From JBQTHP01 sp052389755 (GTDB taxonomy: Bacteria > Pseudomonadota > Gammaproteobacteria > Steroidobacterales > Steroidobacteraceae), in assembly GCA_052389755.1 (NCBI GenBank), contig JBQTHP010000100.1, positions 1 to 14,717 of the forward strand: DNA of 14,717 bases. The letters are read 5' to 3'. The position numbers and the translations under genes are program-made. The notes under the pieces are model-generated. The model searched no databases, was not told where the DNA came from, and was given only the letters and a program-made list of their open reading frames with translations. Positions 5,629 through 12,242 of the stretch are shown here, one piece after another. Position 1 is the stretch's first letter; each line of letters begins with the position of its first letter.

Positions 5629-6587
5629 CCTGCATCACATCCCTTCGTTGACCATCGGATGATGGCCATAGCGTCCTCAAATCTGTGCGTGCTTTGGTGT
5701 CCGCGCTCAAGCTGGCACGCAATCGGCTTGTCGGGATGCTTCTCGCCGCAGAGAGCGGAGATCTTCGTTGGACCTGACGCAGGCATCAGATCGTGCTCGC
5801 ACATGCTGCACAGGTAAGTGCCAGCAACGCCTATCGTGTACAGAGGCTCGATTTTGAGCACTTCGTACGAGTCGCTTCTGTGGCCGAGCTTGATAGCGTC
5901 GCCCACGTTGAACTTGTGCGGCACTCCCGGCGGTTGAGCTGATCCAGCGGCAGCCTTCGTTGCGCCCTCGTAGCGCAGCCAGTACTCGCTGACCGCACCT
6001 GGGTCGTAGATCCGCAGCGACGCCTCGCAGTCGGCGAGTTGCTGGCGAAGTGCATCAGGCAGTGAACCTGCTCGCAGCAGCGGCTCTGGCGGCTGGCCTT
6101 CCTCAGCCCTGCAGAGCGTCGGATGCGCAGCATCGGTGCCCTGGCAGTTCGGCTTGGTCGGATCTGCTGCGCTCGGCGGGCATGGGCAATATCGCGCGCT
6201 CGGCGGTGGACTTTCCACGCGCAGCCGCGCCTCCAAGTGTGATATGTACTGGCTGCGGTCCTCGGCCTCCCTCATCACGCGATTCCAACACGCGATGCAG
6301 ATCACGCCGGGCGCGAGGTCGTGTGACTCGCCTTCCTGCTCCATCTCGCAATGTCGCGGGGTCGGTTCGAGAGCGGAGGCAGGCAGCGCGCTGGTCAGCC
6401 AGTCACGCAGGCTCGCGACCTCGGATACGTTCAGCACGACCTCGGCATCGTCACCCGCCGCTGTGTTGGCTTTGATAACGACGATATCGTCGCCTCCGAG
6501 TCTCGACGCGAACACGTGCGCGCGGACGCCATCCTTGCTGCGGTAGTCCTCGGCCTTGTTCAACTTCTTAGATGGTGAAGGGTTCAT
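5625..6587 (-). CDS. Large multi-segment hypothetical protein, Cys-rich, 320 aa
   Basis: ATG 6587 follows GGGAG seven bases upstream. Residues about 20-68 carry the domain shared with 4745-5035 (GGDDIVVIKANTAAGDDAEV...VASLRDWL). Then comes a Cys-rich middle with VICIACWNRV and ARYCPCPPSA, a helix DALRQQLADCEASLRIYDPG, a small beta segment (HKFNVGDAIKLGHRSDSYEV), and a tail with YLCSMCEHDL and CGEKHPDKPIACQLERGHQS. The pieces look like several small phage modules joined in one frame. No enzyme motif is seen; function unknown. Confidence 0.7.
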   Translation of the reverse strand: MNPSPSKKLNKAEDYRSKDGVRAHVFASRLGGDDIVVIKANTAAGDDAEVVLNVSEVASLRDWLTSALPASALEPTPRHCEMEQEGESHDLAPGVICIACWNRVMREAEDRSQYISHLEARLRVESPPPSARYCPCPPSAADPTKPNCQGTDAAHPTLCRAEEGQPPEPLLRAGSLPDALRQQLADCEASLRIYDPGAVSEYWLRYEGATKAAAGSAQPPGVPHKFNVGDAIKLGHRSDSYEVLKIEPLYTIGVAGTYLCSMCEHDLMPASGPTKISALCGEKHPDKPIACQLERGHQSTHRFEDAMAIIRWSTKGCDAG

Positions 6588-6687
6588 GCAGTTTCTCCCA
6601 CGGGATGTCGCGGCCTGGCGCTATTCGCTCTCGCGCCTTTGCCGCGGAGCGGCCGATGCGCGTCGTCGTGCTTGCGCTTACGCTCAC
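6568..6687 (-). CDS. Microprotein, 39 aa, coupled to neighbours
   Basis: GTG at 6687 overlaps the upstream stop as GTGA, and the frame ends at a TAA (6568-6570) just inside the next gene. The product is basic in the middle (TRIGRSAAKARERIAPGR) and ends DIPWEKLHEPFTI. It fills an otherwise empty gap of about 95 bases. The coupling and plausible composition support it, but it is short and has no known family. Confidence 0.42.
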   Translation of the reverse strand: MSVSASTTTRIGRSAAKARERIAPGRDIPWEKLHEPFTI

Positions 6688-7178
6688 GCATCGTTCGATC
6701 CACGCGGCTGTGGACGTGATGCAGCTACTGCCATCACTTCGTCAATTGCCGCGTCAATACCGCCCGCGCGCAGGGTGTTGTCCATCAGCCATGCGTGCAG
6801 GTTCTGCCGCTGATAGGTGGACAAGTAGTGCTCGCGAAAGAATGCCCAACGAGCTGCATCACAAGGCGGCGGCTGCACGCTCCTGATGAATGCTGCATCA
6901 GAGGACGGTTCGTGAGCGGATGCAGCTTCGAGCTGCGCGCGACCTTCATCAGAGAGCCGGTAGCCGCCGTTGAATGATTTGAGCCAGCCTTTGCTCTGAA
7001 GCTTGCGCACCTGATCGACACGCAGAGTCGTGCTGCGATTCTCCAGCCAAAACTCGTTCTGCTCGCAGTAGCCGCCTGGGTCGTGCTCGCGGATGACCCA
7101 GCCAGACAGCGCAAGCTGCGAGACGATGGCGCGCTCCTCGATGCTCAGCAAATTCGATTTCCTGGTGACTTCGCTCAT
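6684..7178 (-). CDS. Hypothetical phage protein with possible winged-helix segment, 164 aa
   Basis: ATG 7178 overlaps the previous stop as ATGA. Residues about 46-85 (TTLRVDQVRKLQSKGWLKSF then NGGYRLSDEGRAQLEAA) have the helix-turn-hairpin look of a winged helix, where GGYRLSDEGR would be the wing and following helix. The C-terminal part (AFFREHYLSTYQRQNLHAWL, DAAIDEVM) is helical. I cannot assign a family; a DNA-binding role is possible only. Confidence 0.6.
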   Translation of the reverse strand: MSEVTRKSNLLSIEERAIVSQLALSGWVIREHDPGGYCEQNEFWLENRSTTLRVDQVRKLQSKGWLKSFNGGYRLSDEGRAQLEAASAHEPSSDAAFIRSVQPPPCDAARWAFFREHYLSTYQRQNLHAWLMDNTLRAGGIDAAIDEVMAVAASRPQPRGSNDA

Positions 7179-7372
7179 TTGCGCCTCGCGCGGTAGCTGT
7201 AAGTGAATGCGTCCTGGCAGTACGCAATGATGGCCTTGCAGTCTGCGCACGTCACCACTTCTCCCGGCTCAGCGACGCGTGGCGTGAAGCCGACGTCATC
7301 GGCCACGCCGCACAGCATGCGGTCGCCGCCCGCGCCTTCTGCGTGTATCAACTCTTTAGTAGGGTCGCTCAC
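7175..7372 (-). CDS. Small Cys-rich phage protein, 65 aa
   Basis: GTG at 7372 overlaps the upstream stop as GTGA; a longer in-frame version from 7477 would overlap the neighbour. The layout IHAEGAGGDRMLCG ... EVVTCADCKAIIAYC is the common small phage pattern with a leading H/CG and a C-x2-C ribbon at the end. Likely zinc-binding; function unknown. Confidence 0.6.
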   Translation of the reverse strand: MSDPTKELIHAEGAGGDRMLCGVADDVGFTPRVAEPGEVVTCADCKAIIAYCQDAFTYSYRARRK

Positions 7373-7539
7373 TTGTAGCTCTCCGGGTTCTTGCAGTTCC
7401 TGTGCTCGATGGCAAACGTGGTCTTGCTGATCGGTACGTTCACGTACTTGTGATAGTTGCTGATCGGCAGCTTGCACTTGCGGCAGATGCGGACAGTGCC
7501 GAACTCACGCTTGCAGTGTGGGCAGACTTGGACTGTCAT
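7369..7539 (-). CDS. Double-CxxC zinc-ribbon protein, 56 aa
   Basis: ATG 7539 overlaps the previous stop as ATGA. The sequence MTVQVCPHCKREFGTVRICR continues with KCKLPISNYHKY and later EHRNCKNPESYK, so CPHC and CRKC form a four-Cys zinc ribbon with an additional H/C near the C-terminus. Such ribbons bind nucleic acid or protein; the exact role here is unknown. Confidence 0.7.
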   Translation of the reverse strand: MTVQVCPHCKREFGTVRICRKCKLPISNYHKYVNVPISKTTFAIEHRNCKNPESYK

Positions 7540-7742
7540 AGATCCCACTCGCGATAGGCGAAGCCGCACGCGACCGCGACGCTGTCGCCAGCTGCGCGCG
7601 CTTGGCCGAATGACCAGACCAGTTCAGCCAGCAGACCGCTATCGATGCCGGCCGAGATGAGTTCGGCGATGGCTTTCAGCTCGTCTCCCGCGTCACACTC
7701 ATTTGTCATTCGACGCTCCCCGGCTTTCTCTTTGCTCAGCAT
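7536..7742 (-). CDS. Small hypothetical phage protein, 68 aa
   Basis: ATG 7742 has GAGAGG five bases upstream. ATG 7709 has GGGGAG six bases upstream and would give 57 residues (MTNECDAGDE...), so the start is open. The product is acidic and helical (ELKAIAELISAGIDSGLLAE) and ends SVAVACGFAYREWDL. No recognised family. Coupled to the next gene by ATGA. Confidence 0.6.
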   Translation of the reverse strand: MLSKEKAGERRMTNECDAGDELKAIAELISAGIDSGLLAELVWSFGQARAAGDSVAVACGFAYREWDL

Positions 7743-7758
7743 TACGGCCTCTCACGCG

Positions 7759-8061
7759 TCATGCGACCACTGCCACGAGAATTTCATGCTTGTCGTACCA
7801 TTCGAGCTGCTGGCACAAGGCGCGCAGCGCGATTGAATCCAGATCGCTCTCGGTATAGCTAGACTTCACGCGCCCATCCAGCACGTCATGGCATGCACTG
7901 CATGCCCACACGCCGCAGGTATCAGGCGGCTTGATACCGCGGCCGTAAAAGCCCCTGCGAATATGGGCGAGCACAGTTGTCTCGATGTCCCAATTGCAGA
8001 CCGCCGGGATTCTGCACATACAAGGTTTGCCGCGGGCGAGTTGGCGAAGCGACTTGCTCAC
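7759..8061 (-). CDS. DUF1364-type phage nuclease-like protein, 100 aa
   Basis: GTG 8061 overlaps the DUF1367 stop as GTGA; the longer frame lies over that gene. The sequence contains CMCRIPAVCNWDIETTVLAH then GIKPPD and WACSACHDVLDGR, the hallmarks of DUF1364 (C-x-VRIPGVC ... ETTVLAH ... DxxGxWAC..CHD..DGR). The family includes the C-terminal domain of the P1 RecA-dependent nuclease Ref, an HNH-like zinc nuclease. The conserved His/Cys set is present, so nuclease activity in recombination is plausible but unproven. Confidence 0.85.
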   Translation of the reverse strand: MSKSLRQLARGKPCMCRIPAVCNWDIETTVLAHIRRGFYGRGIKPPDTCGVWACSACHDVLDGRVKSSYTESDLDSIALRALCQQLEWYDKHEILVAVVA

Positions 8062-8459
8062 GCTGCCACCAGGAAGTACGTCTCTCCGAAGCGATCGATG
8101 CCGGCCCGCTCCAAGCTTGGCCAAAGGGCCATCCATTCGTCATGTGTCAGCTTGTCGAATGCGATGCTCTTGGGGACACGCACTTGGTAGCCTTCCGCTC
8201 CGGCAATCGGCAGCACGTCGAAGTGTCCGGCCAGCACCTTCAGCTCATTGCAGATGCTTTTCTCGTCACGCTTCGGTTCCTGATTGTCTCCAATGACGCG
8301 ACAGATTCCGAACCAGCGCCGATGCATTGGAACGCTGCGCGGCTGGATGACGCTGTACTCAGCGACTTCGCCGTCACCCATCCGGGCGATCTGCTGCTCG
8401 GCGTCGTAGTCAGCCGGGATCAGCGTGCGGCCGACCTTTGCAAGCCACAGGCGTCTCAC
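8058..8459 (-). CDS. DUF1367-like phage protein, 133 aa
   Basis: GTG 8459 overlaps the exonuclease stop as GTGA. The N-terminus (LWLAKVGRTLIPADYDAEQQ), then YSVIQPRSVPMHRRWFGICR, later GAEGYQVRVPKSIAFDKLTH, follow the DUF1367 layout (R/Y-x-V..P RNxxxHRxFFAL ... PxSIxFxxMxxxEF). It is found in the recombination or Nin-type regions of many temperate phages. Function not established. It sits between the YqaJ exonuclease and the DUF1364 nuclease, consistent with a DNA-metabolism cluster. Confidence 0.7.
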   Translation of the reverse strand: MRRLWLAKVGRTLIPADYDAEQQIARMGDGEVAEYSVIQPRSVPMHRRWFGICRVIGDNQEPKRDEKSICNELKVLAGHFDVLPIAGAEGYQVRVPKSIAFDKLTHDEWMALWPSLERAGIDRFGETYFLVAA

Positions 8460-9202
8460 GCGGCCATCCCTCGCACCTTGGCGATCAGCTCGGCCATCTC
8501 GGAGCGGAAGCGCGCGAGCTCGACGTGGAGCATTCGGATGTACGCCTCATCTCGGTAGACGCGCTTGATGAAGATCGGAAGACCCGCAGAATACGAAGTG
8601 AAATCCACCCACTTCCGCCGCGTCACCAGCAATCCGCCTTGCAGCTGCGGAATGTGAAGGGCCGGAACCTCGTCGCGCAGCAGGCATTCCAAATGCAAGT
8701 CGTACTGCTTCGTCTTGATCTCATGCAGCCCGTCGTCTCCGATCAGGCCATCCGGGCTGCAGCCGATGTCGCCGATGCGAATGAAGCCGACGCGCTGCAC
8801 GGCGTTCCCGGTGACCAGCGAGTAGTAGTCGCGCGCCTCGGCCTCGTACTCGTGGCCGCGCTCCATGTGGCCGCTCTTGTAGCGATCGAACGGCGACACG
8901 CCGGCGATGGCCTCGCCGACGAGCTGCAGCATGTACTTGCGCCGCGTCGCGCTCGGCTCGCCGGGCTTCTTCCCCTCGGCCTTGACCGTATGGAACTCGC
9001 TGGCAGTGATGACGCCGGCGCGGCAGGCGTACCACTCATCCGAGTTCTGCTCGCAGTCGAACACCTGCAGCGGCTGTGCGGCGAGCTGATCGTGCGCCGG
9101 GTCGTAGTGACCGACGCACCACAGGCAGACGCCATCATCGCGGTAGCTCGGATGCTTGCAGAGTGCAGCTGCCTCGGGAGCGGCTTTGATCCTTGCCGCC
9201 AT
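8456..9202 (-). CDS. YqaJ-like viral recombinase / lambda-type 5'-3' exonuclease
   Basis: A 248-residue protein. It shows the lambda-exonuclease-type motifs in order: QNSDEWYACRAGVITAS (residues about 52-68), MERGHEYEAEAR (113-124), GCSPDGL with the metal-binding Asp 151, EIKTK with Glu 161 and Lys 163, and HIPQLQGG (183-190). It should degrade the 5' strand of double-stranded ends to feed the partner annealing protein encoded immediately upstream; the start is joined to that gene by a TGATG. An N-terminal extension with CKHPSYRDDGVCLWCVGH could bind zinc, which is not part of the core fold. Confidence 0.92.
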   Translation of the reverse strand: MAARIKAAPEAAALCKHPSYRDDGVCLWCVGHYDPAHDQLAAQPLQVFDCEQNSDEWYACRAGVITASEFHTVKAEGKKPGEPSATRRKYMLQLVGEAIAGVSPFDRYKSGHMERGHEYEAEARDYYSLVTGNAVQRVGFIRIGDIGCSPDGLIGDDGLHEIKTKQYDLHLECLLRDEVPALHIPQLQGGLLVTRRKWVDFTSYSAGLPIFIKRVYRDEAYIRMLHVELARFRSEMAELIAKVRGMAA

Positions 9203-9960
9203 CAGCCGGCTCTCCGCGCCTTCTCGTTCAGCATGCCGACAGCCTGCTTCAGCTTCGACGCTGGCAGCTCGGAGAATTCATCGACACCGAAGAAGTTTAG
9301 GAACGCTTCCTTGTTGGCGCCGACTTCCTCGACTTTAGCTTTAAGGTCGGCCGCTTCATTCTCGGTAATTACCTCTACCTCGTTGCCGCCAGCGCGGGCG
9401 TCGTCGTCTCGGGCGGCAGCCAGTCCCAGCGCAAGCTTGAGCGTGTAGCGCTGCAGGAAAGTCGCAGTGCTTCCGATGGCCTGAATGCTGTTCTTGTTGC
9501 CGCTCTCATCGTTCGCCGCGGTAAGCGGGAACTCCTCGCTGTGGCCGTCGCGGTGAGAGAGGACGCAGGTAATCGTCAGCTGCTTGCCTTCCTGCTTCGG
9601 GCGGTGCCGATAGGAAAGGCCGTGCCGCGCGAGGATCGGATCGACGCTCTCGGCGATCTGGGCGAAGTCCTCGTACATGTAGTTCGTCCGCCCGCCGCCG
9701 TTTCGGTTGGTGAAAGCGACCTCGCGATTCTTGACGATAGGCTTGATCTCAGCTTTCGCTGCAGAGATGGCGGCGTCGAATGCCTTACGCGCCTGTTGCG
9801 CCTCCCATCGCTCCTGCAGATCCATCATCTCCCGAATGGTGGCCATCTCCGCGCCGCGCTGGATCAGCAGCGCGAGCACGTCCATCGGGGTGCGCGGCGT
9901 GGCAGGCAGGATTGACGGCTCAACTGCCGGCCGTTCAACTTCAATCGGTACGATACTCAC
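9202..9960 (-). CDS. erf: ERF-family single-strand DNA annealing protein
   Basis: 252 residues; ATG 9960 overlaps the preceding stop as ATGA. The ERF core runs from about residue 40 to 190: MMDLQERWEAQQARKAFDAA, then YMYEDFAQIAESVDPILARH, GLSYRHR, LSHRDGHSEEFPL and STATFLQRYTLKLALGL followed by DDDA. These are the conserved ERF segments (R.K..F..A, Y..l..i...v.p.l..hGls, GS..TY..RY.L...lgi). It anneals complementary single strands during recombination and pairs with the YqaJ exonuclease next door. The C-terminal third is a charged tail, probably for protein contacts. Confidence 0.93.
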   Translation of the reverse strand: MSIVPIEVERPAVEPSILPATPRTPMDVLALLIQRGAEMATIREMMDLQERWEAQQARKAFDAAISAAKAEIKPIVKNREVAFTNRNGGGRTNYMYEDFAQIAESVDPILARHGLSYRHRPKQEGKQLTITCVLSHRDGHSEEFPLTAANDESGNKNSIQAIGSTATFLQRYTLKLALGLAAARDDDARAGGNEVEVITENEAADLKAKVEEVGANKEAFLNFFGVDEFSELPASKLKQAVGMLNEKARRAG

Positions 9961-10154
9961 AAAGCCACCTTCGCCCTTCTGCGGGCGCGTTCAAGTTTCC
10001 AAGCATTCATATCGATCCTTTTGTACGTCGGCCGATCCAGCAGCCGCACCGCTTCTGCCTCGGTCTGAATCTTGACCTGCGTGCTGAGCCGCAAGGTCTG
10101 GCCGTCGCTGAACGTGACGGGCTCGCGGCGGAACAGTCGGCGTAGCCAGTTCAT
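9957..10154 (-). CDS. Small basic hypothetical protein, 65 aa
   Basis: ATG 10154 overlaps the stop of the upstream membrane microgene as ATGA. The protein starts MNWLRRLFRREPVTFSDGQT, an amphipathic basic helix followed by a short beta stretch, and ends with a basic tail (KLERARRRAKVAL). Not recognised. It is the gene directly before the annealing protein and probably co-translated with it. Confidence 0.6.
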   Translation of the reverse strand: MNWLRRLFRREPVTFSDGQTLRLSTQVKIQTEAEAVRLLDRPTYKRIDMNAWKLERARRRAKVAL

Positions 10155-10261
10155 GGGTTCATCCTCACAATCAGATCAGCCAGAGAGCTGAGCGCGACGA
10201 CAACGAGGTAGCCGAGAGCTACGCCGATTGCTGCGCCGGCTAGGAGCTTCAGAGTGGTCAT
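10151..10261 (-). CDS. Membrane microprotein, 36 aa
   Basis: ATG 10261 overlaps the upstream stop as ATGA, and its own TGA overlaps the next start as ATGA. After MTTLK, residues about 6-29 form an uninterrupted hydrophobic helix (LLAGAAIGVALGYLVVVALS, then SLADLIV), followed by RMNP. It is a clear single-pass inner-membrane peptide by sequence. Function unknown; small phage membrane peptides can act in exclusion, signalling or envelope changes. Confidence 0.65.
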   Translation of the reverse strand: MTTLKLLAGAAIGVALGYLVVVALSSLADLIVRMNP

Positions 10262-10440
10262 TGCACCGCGACCTGATGCGCGCCCGGATCAACGTACTCA
10301 AGCGCGATCCAGTCCTCGATTGCCATCTGGATCTCATAGGCCAGATCGTTGATCTGCTGCTCGCTGATGCCGTCGAGGTCGGCGGCGAATGCCTTCGCCA
10401 GCTCGTGACACTTCGGGTCGAATAACTTTGTCTTTGGCAT
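10258..10440 (-). CDS. Small acidic hypothetical phage protein, 60 aa
   Basis: ATG 10440 has GGAG eight bases upstream. An in-frame ATG at 10464 forms a TGATG with an upstream open frame and is the alternative. The product reads MPKTKLFDPKCHELAKAFAA, then a DGISEQQINDLAYEIQMAIE helix pair and DWIALEYVDPGA. It is helical and acidic, and resembles nothing I can name. Confidence 0.6.
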   Translation of the reverse strand: MPKTKLFDPKCHELAKAFAADLDGISEQQINDLAYEIQMAIEDWIALEYVDPGAHQVAVQ

Positions 10441-10463
10441 TCTCTTTTCTCCGGGGCTGAGCA

Positions 10464-10649
10464 TCAGTACGGCTGATCGTCTTCTGCGTATTCCTCGGGC
10501 GCCTCCAGCGCGAGAGATCTCGACGAGGCACGCTCCTGAGCGTGCGCGAGTTCATACGCATATGGCGGCTTGTCAGCGTAGCGAGAGGCAGGAGTCGAGC
10601 GTTTCCGGTTGAGATGTCCATAGATGTCGAACTCATGATTTGGGAACTG
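10464..10649 (-). other. Open frame of 61 codons with no start codon, in frame after the TGA of the 63-aa gene
   Basis: Directly after the TGA at 10650-10652 the same frame stays open for 61 codons and ends at TGA 10464-10466. It reads plausibly (HEFDIYGHLNRKRSTPASRY ... ALEAPEEYAEDDQPY) but has no ATG, GTG or TTG near its beginning. It may be a gene broken by a nonsense mutation, a readthrough extension, or a chance frame. The competing frame on this strand (10334-10636) is Arg-rich and looks like a shadow. Confidence 0.35.
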
Positions 10650-10841
10650 TCAGCGAAACGCCGAATCCGAAGGACTTTGCTCGTCCTCGAACCACTGCTC
10701 GTCGCTGCGCGGGTCGAGCTCGCGCGCTTCCTCTTCGCTCAGGCGCAGCGGATGCGGCCTCGGCTGCGGGCCGCGCTCCAGCGAGCGAATGACGGCATCC
10801 ATGCTGGCCAGCGTGGTCTCGAAGGCAACGTCGCGGCTCAT
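10650..10841 (-). CDS. Small hypothetical phage protein, 63 aa
   Basis: ATG 10841 overlaps the preceding stop as ATGA. The N-terminal half is helical (VAFETTLASMDAVIRSLERG) and the rest is Pro/Glu/Asp-rich (RLSEEEARELDPRSDEQWFE). No domain is recognised. The frame continues open beyond its stop, so the gene could once have been, or still be, longer. Confidence 0.6.
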   Translation of the reverse strand: MSRDVAFETTLASMDAVIRSLERGPQPRPHPLRLSEEEARELDPRSDEQWFEDEQSPSDSAFR

Positions 10842-11173
10842 GACTGAATCCGCCCGTGGTGGATCAGGCTGTCGATCATCCAGTCGTAGCCGCAGAAGCC
10901 CTGCGTTTGCTTGAGCAGCTTCCGCTTTCCATCTGCCGTGATGACCTTCACTTCCACGTTCGCGCCCCAGCCGTCACCGAAGTTGTAATAGTGGTTGCCG
11001 ACGAGCCGGCTGAGTTTTTCCTTGTAGCCGCGCTGGGTGAAGCTCTTGGCGCGCGCGTAGAGCTTCCCTTCGGCCGGACCAGACCAGCGGCCGTTCCATG
11101 CGTTGTTGTTCGGCATGGTCAGCACGAACGCGAAGTGCATCGAGCCGCGAGGGATTGACTGCTCGGTGCTCAC
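10838..11173 (-). CDS. Conserved-looking hypothetical phage protein, 111 aa
   Basis: ATG 11173 overlaps the preceding stop as ATGA. Features are MHFAFVLTMPNNNAWNGRWS, then YYNFGDGWGANVEVKVITAD and a terminal GFCGYDWMIDSLIHHGRI. The combination NFGDGWxAxVEV plus CGYDWMIDSIxxHGRI is one I associate with widespread uncharacterised early proteins of proteobacterial phages. It looks like a compact alpha/beta domain. No activity can be inferred. Confidence 0.7.
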   Translation of the reverse strand: MSTEQSIPRGSMHFAFVLTMPNNNAWNGRWSGPAEGKLYARAKSFTQRGYKEKLSRLVGNHYYNFGDGWGANVEVKVITADGKRKLLKQTQGFCGYDWMIDSLIHHGRIQS

Positions 11174-11343
11174 GACTGCTGCCCCTCGCGCTCACGGATC
11201 GCGAACAGCGCCGCCCGATAAAGCGCGCTGCCGGCTTCGATGGATTGCTCGTCGTCGGGATCGAACGTCTGCAGGAAGTGACGCAGGCGCATCGTGGCGG
11301 CGAGGGCCAAGAAGTCGAGCGGTTTGTGGGGGATCATGTTCAT
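11170..11343 (-). CDS. Small helical hypothetical protein, 57 aa
   Basis: ATG 11343 overlaps the stop of the Ala-repeat gene as ATGA; an extra in-frame upstream Met would overlap that gene further. The protein is mostly helix (PLDFLALAATMRLRHFLQTF, DPDDEQSIEAGSALYRAALF). Not recognised. Coupled at both ends, so it is probably real. Confidence 0.6.
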   Translation of the reverse strand: MNMIPHKPLDFLALAATMRLRHFLQTFDPDDEQSIEAGSALYRAALFAIREREGQQS

Positions 11344-12242
11344 GCGGCCTCCGTCAGCTCCAGCCATTGGCAGCCCGGCGCTTTCATCTCGATGAGAATT
11401 TGCACAACGTCTTCGGCGAATTCAGAGAGCGACTTATCGCGAGCTGCGTCTGCGTCTGCGTCTGCGGCTGCGTATGCGTCTGCGGCTGCGGCTGCGGCTG
11501 CGGCTGCGTATGCGGCTGCGGCTGCGTATGCGGCTGCGGCTGCGGCTGCGGCTGCGGCTGCGGCTGCGGCTGCGGCTGCGGCTGCGTCTGCGTCTGCGGC
11601 TGCGGCTGCGGCTGCGTCTGCGGCTGCGGCTGCGGCTGCGGCTGCGGCTGCGGCTGCGTATGCGGCTGCGGCTGCGTATGCGTCTCGTGACACCTCCCTT
11701 GCCGCTATAGCCGATGCGCGATTCGCTTCGCTCTCGCACTTCTTGGCTGCCGCATTGAGCGCCGCCTGATGTTTGGGGTCTTTGTGAGCCGACGCAGCGG
11801 CGCGCAACGCGGCAGGCGCGCTCTTGCGTATCGCCAGCTCCACAACGCGGCGGGAGAACTCTTTCTCATCGAGCACGCCGGCACTACCGAGCTGAGCGAG
11901 GCCGAGGCGACGCAGTCCCTTGGCGCGCGCTTCGTTGCTCGACCAGTTCGAGTCATTGAGGCGGATCTTGAGCCTGCGCAGCGACTGCGCGACGCACTGC
12001 GGATCATCGCCGTGCGGCAGTCCGAGCGCGTAGCACACAGCTGCTTCAATGCACATCTTGCCGGGCTCGGGAATACCGGCGCCATGCGAGAGGCCGGCGT
12101 CGATCGTGCTGAGAACCTTGCGGGCGATGTCGATGTCTATTTCCACGTTGTTCTCCTGTGTATTCACTTGCGGCTCTCCCGGCGGGCGCGCTTGTACTCC
12201 CACGATTTCGCGGGCGAGATGCGCGAGATGGGAGCGGGTCAT
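11340..12242 (-). CDS. Phage protein with long alanine/tyrosine/aspartate repeat domain, up to 300 aa
   Basis: ATG 12242 overlaps the previous stop as ATGA. GTG 12146, with AGGAG six bases upstream, is a strong alternative that starts VEIDIDIARKVLSTIDAGLS. Residues about 33-180 form a conserved-looking globular part (PGKMCIEAAVCYALGLPHGD, NWSSNEARAKGLRRLGLAQL, LDEKEFSRRVVELAIRKSAP). Residues about 187-267 are an Ala tract in which every second codon is GCA and the other is GCC, GAC or TAC, so Tyr and Asp interrupt the poly-Ala. A 33-residue tail (SLSEFAEDVVQILIEMKAPG) closes it. I recall similar Ala-rich phage proteins but know no function. The tract should form a long helix and is prone to length change. 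Confidence 0.8.
   Translation of the reverse strand: MTRSHLAHLAREIVGVQARPPGEPQVNTQENNVEIDIDIARKVLSTIDAGLSHGAGIPEPGKMCIEAAVCYALGLPHGDDPQCVAQSLRRLKIRLNDSNWSSNEARAKGLRRLGLAQLGSAGVLDEKEFSRRVVELAIRKSAPAALRAAASAHKDPKHQAALNAAAKKCESEANRASAIAAREVSRDAYAAAAAYAAAAAAAAAAAAADAAAAAAADADAAAAAAAAAAAAAAAAAAAYAAAAAYAAAAAAAAADAYAAADADADAARDKSLSEFAEDVVQILIEMKAPGCQWLELTEAA
11443..11682. repeat. Hexanucleotide tandem repeat, 40 units
   Basis: Forty contiguous units on the plus strand: 28 GCTGCG, 7 TCTGCG and 5 TATGCG. All variation is in the first two bases of the unit. A higher-order block (one TCT unit, a run of GCT units, TAT, two GCT, TAT) occurs twice, at 11479-11532 with four GCT units in the run and at 11617-11682 with six, which points to segmental duplication and slippage. 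Unit length keeps the reading frame of the host gene intact. Confidence 0.95.

Noticed and set aside
8438..9448. 336-codon rightward frame opposite the exonuclease and ERF genes
   Set aside because: It is the mirror frame of two well-identified genes with strong third-position GC; no motifs.
10334..10636. 100-codon leftward Arg-rich frame
   Set aside because: It overlaps the 60-aa gene, and its Arg/Ser-rich composition is typical of out-of-frame reading.
11443..11682. CRISPR-like array
   Set aside because: The units are contiguous six-base repeats without spacers.
11098..11769. Rightward Ala-rich and Cys/Gly-rich frames over the hexamer tract
   Set aside because: A six-base repeat is open in all frames; only the leftward frame has a coherent globular part and coupling to neighbours.
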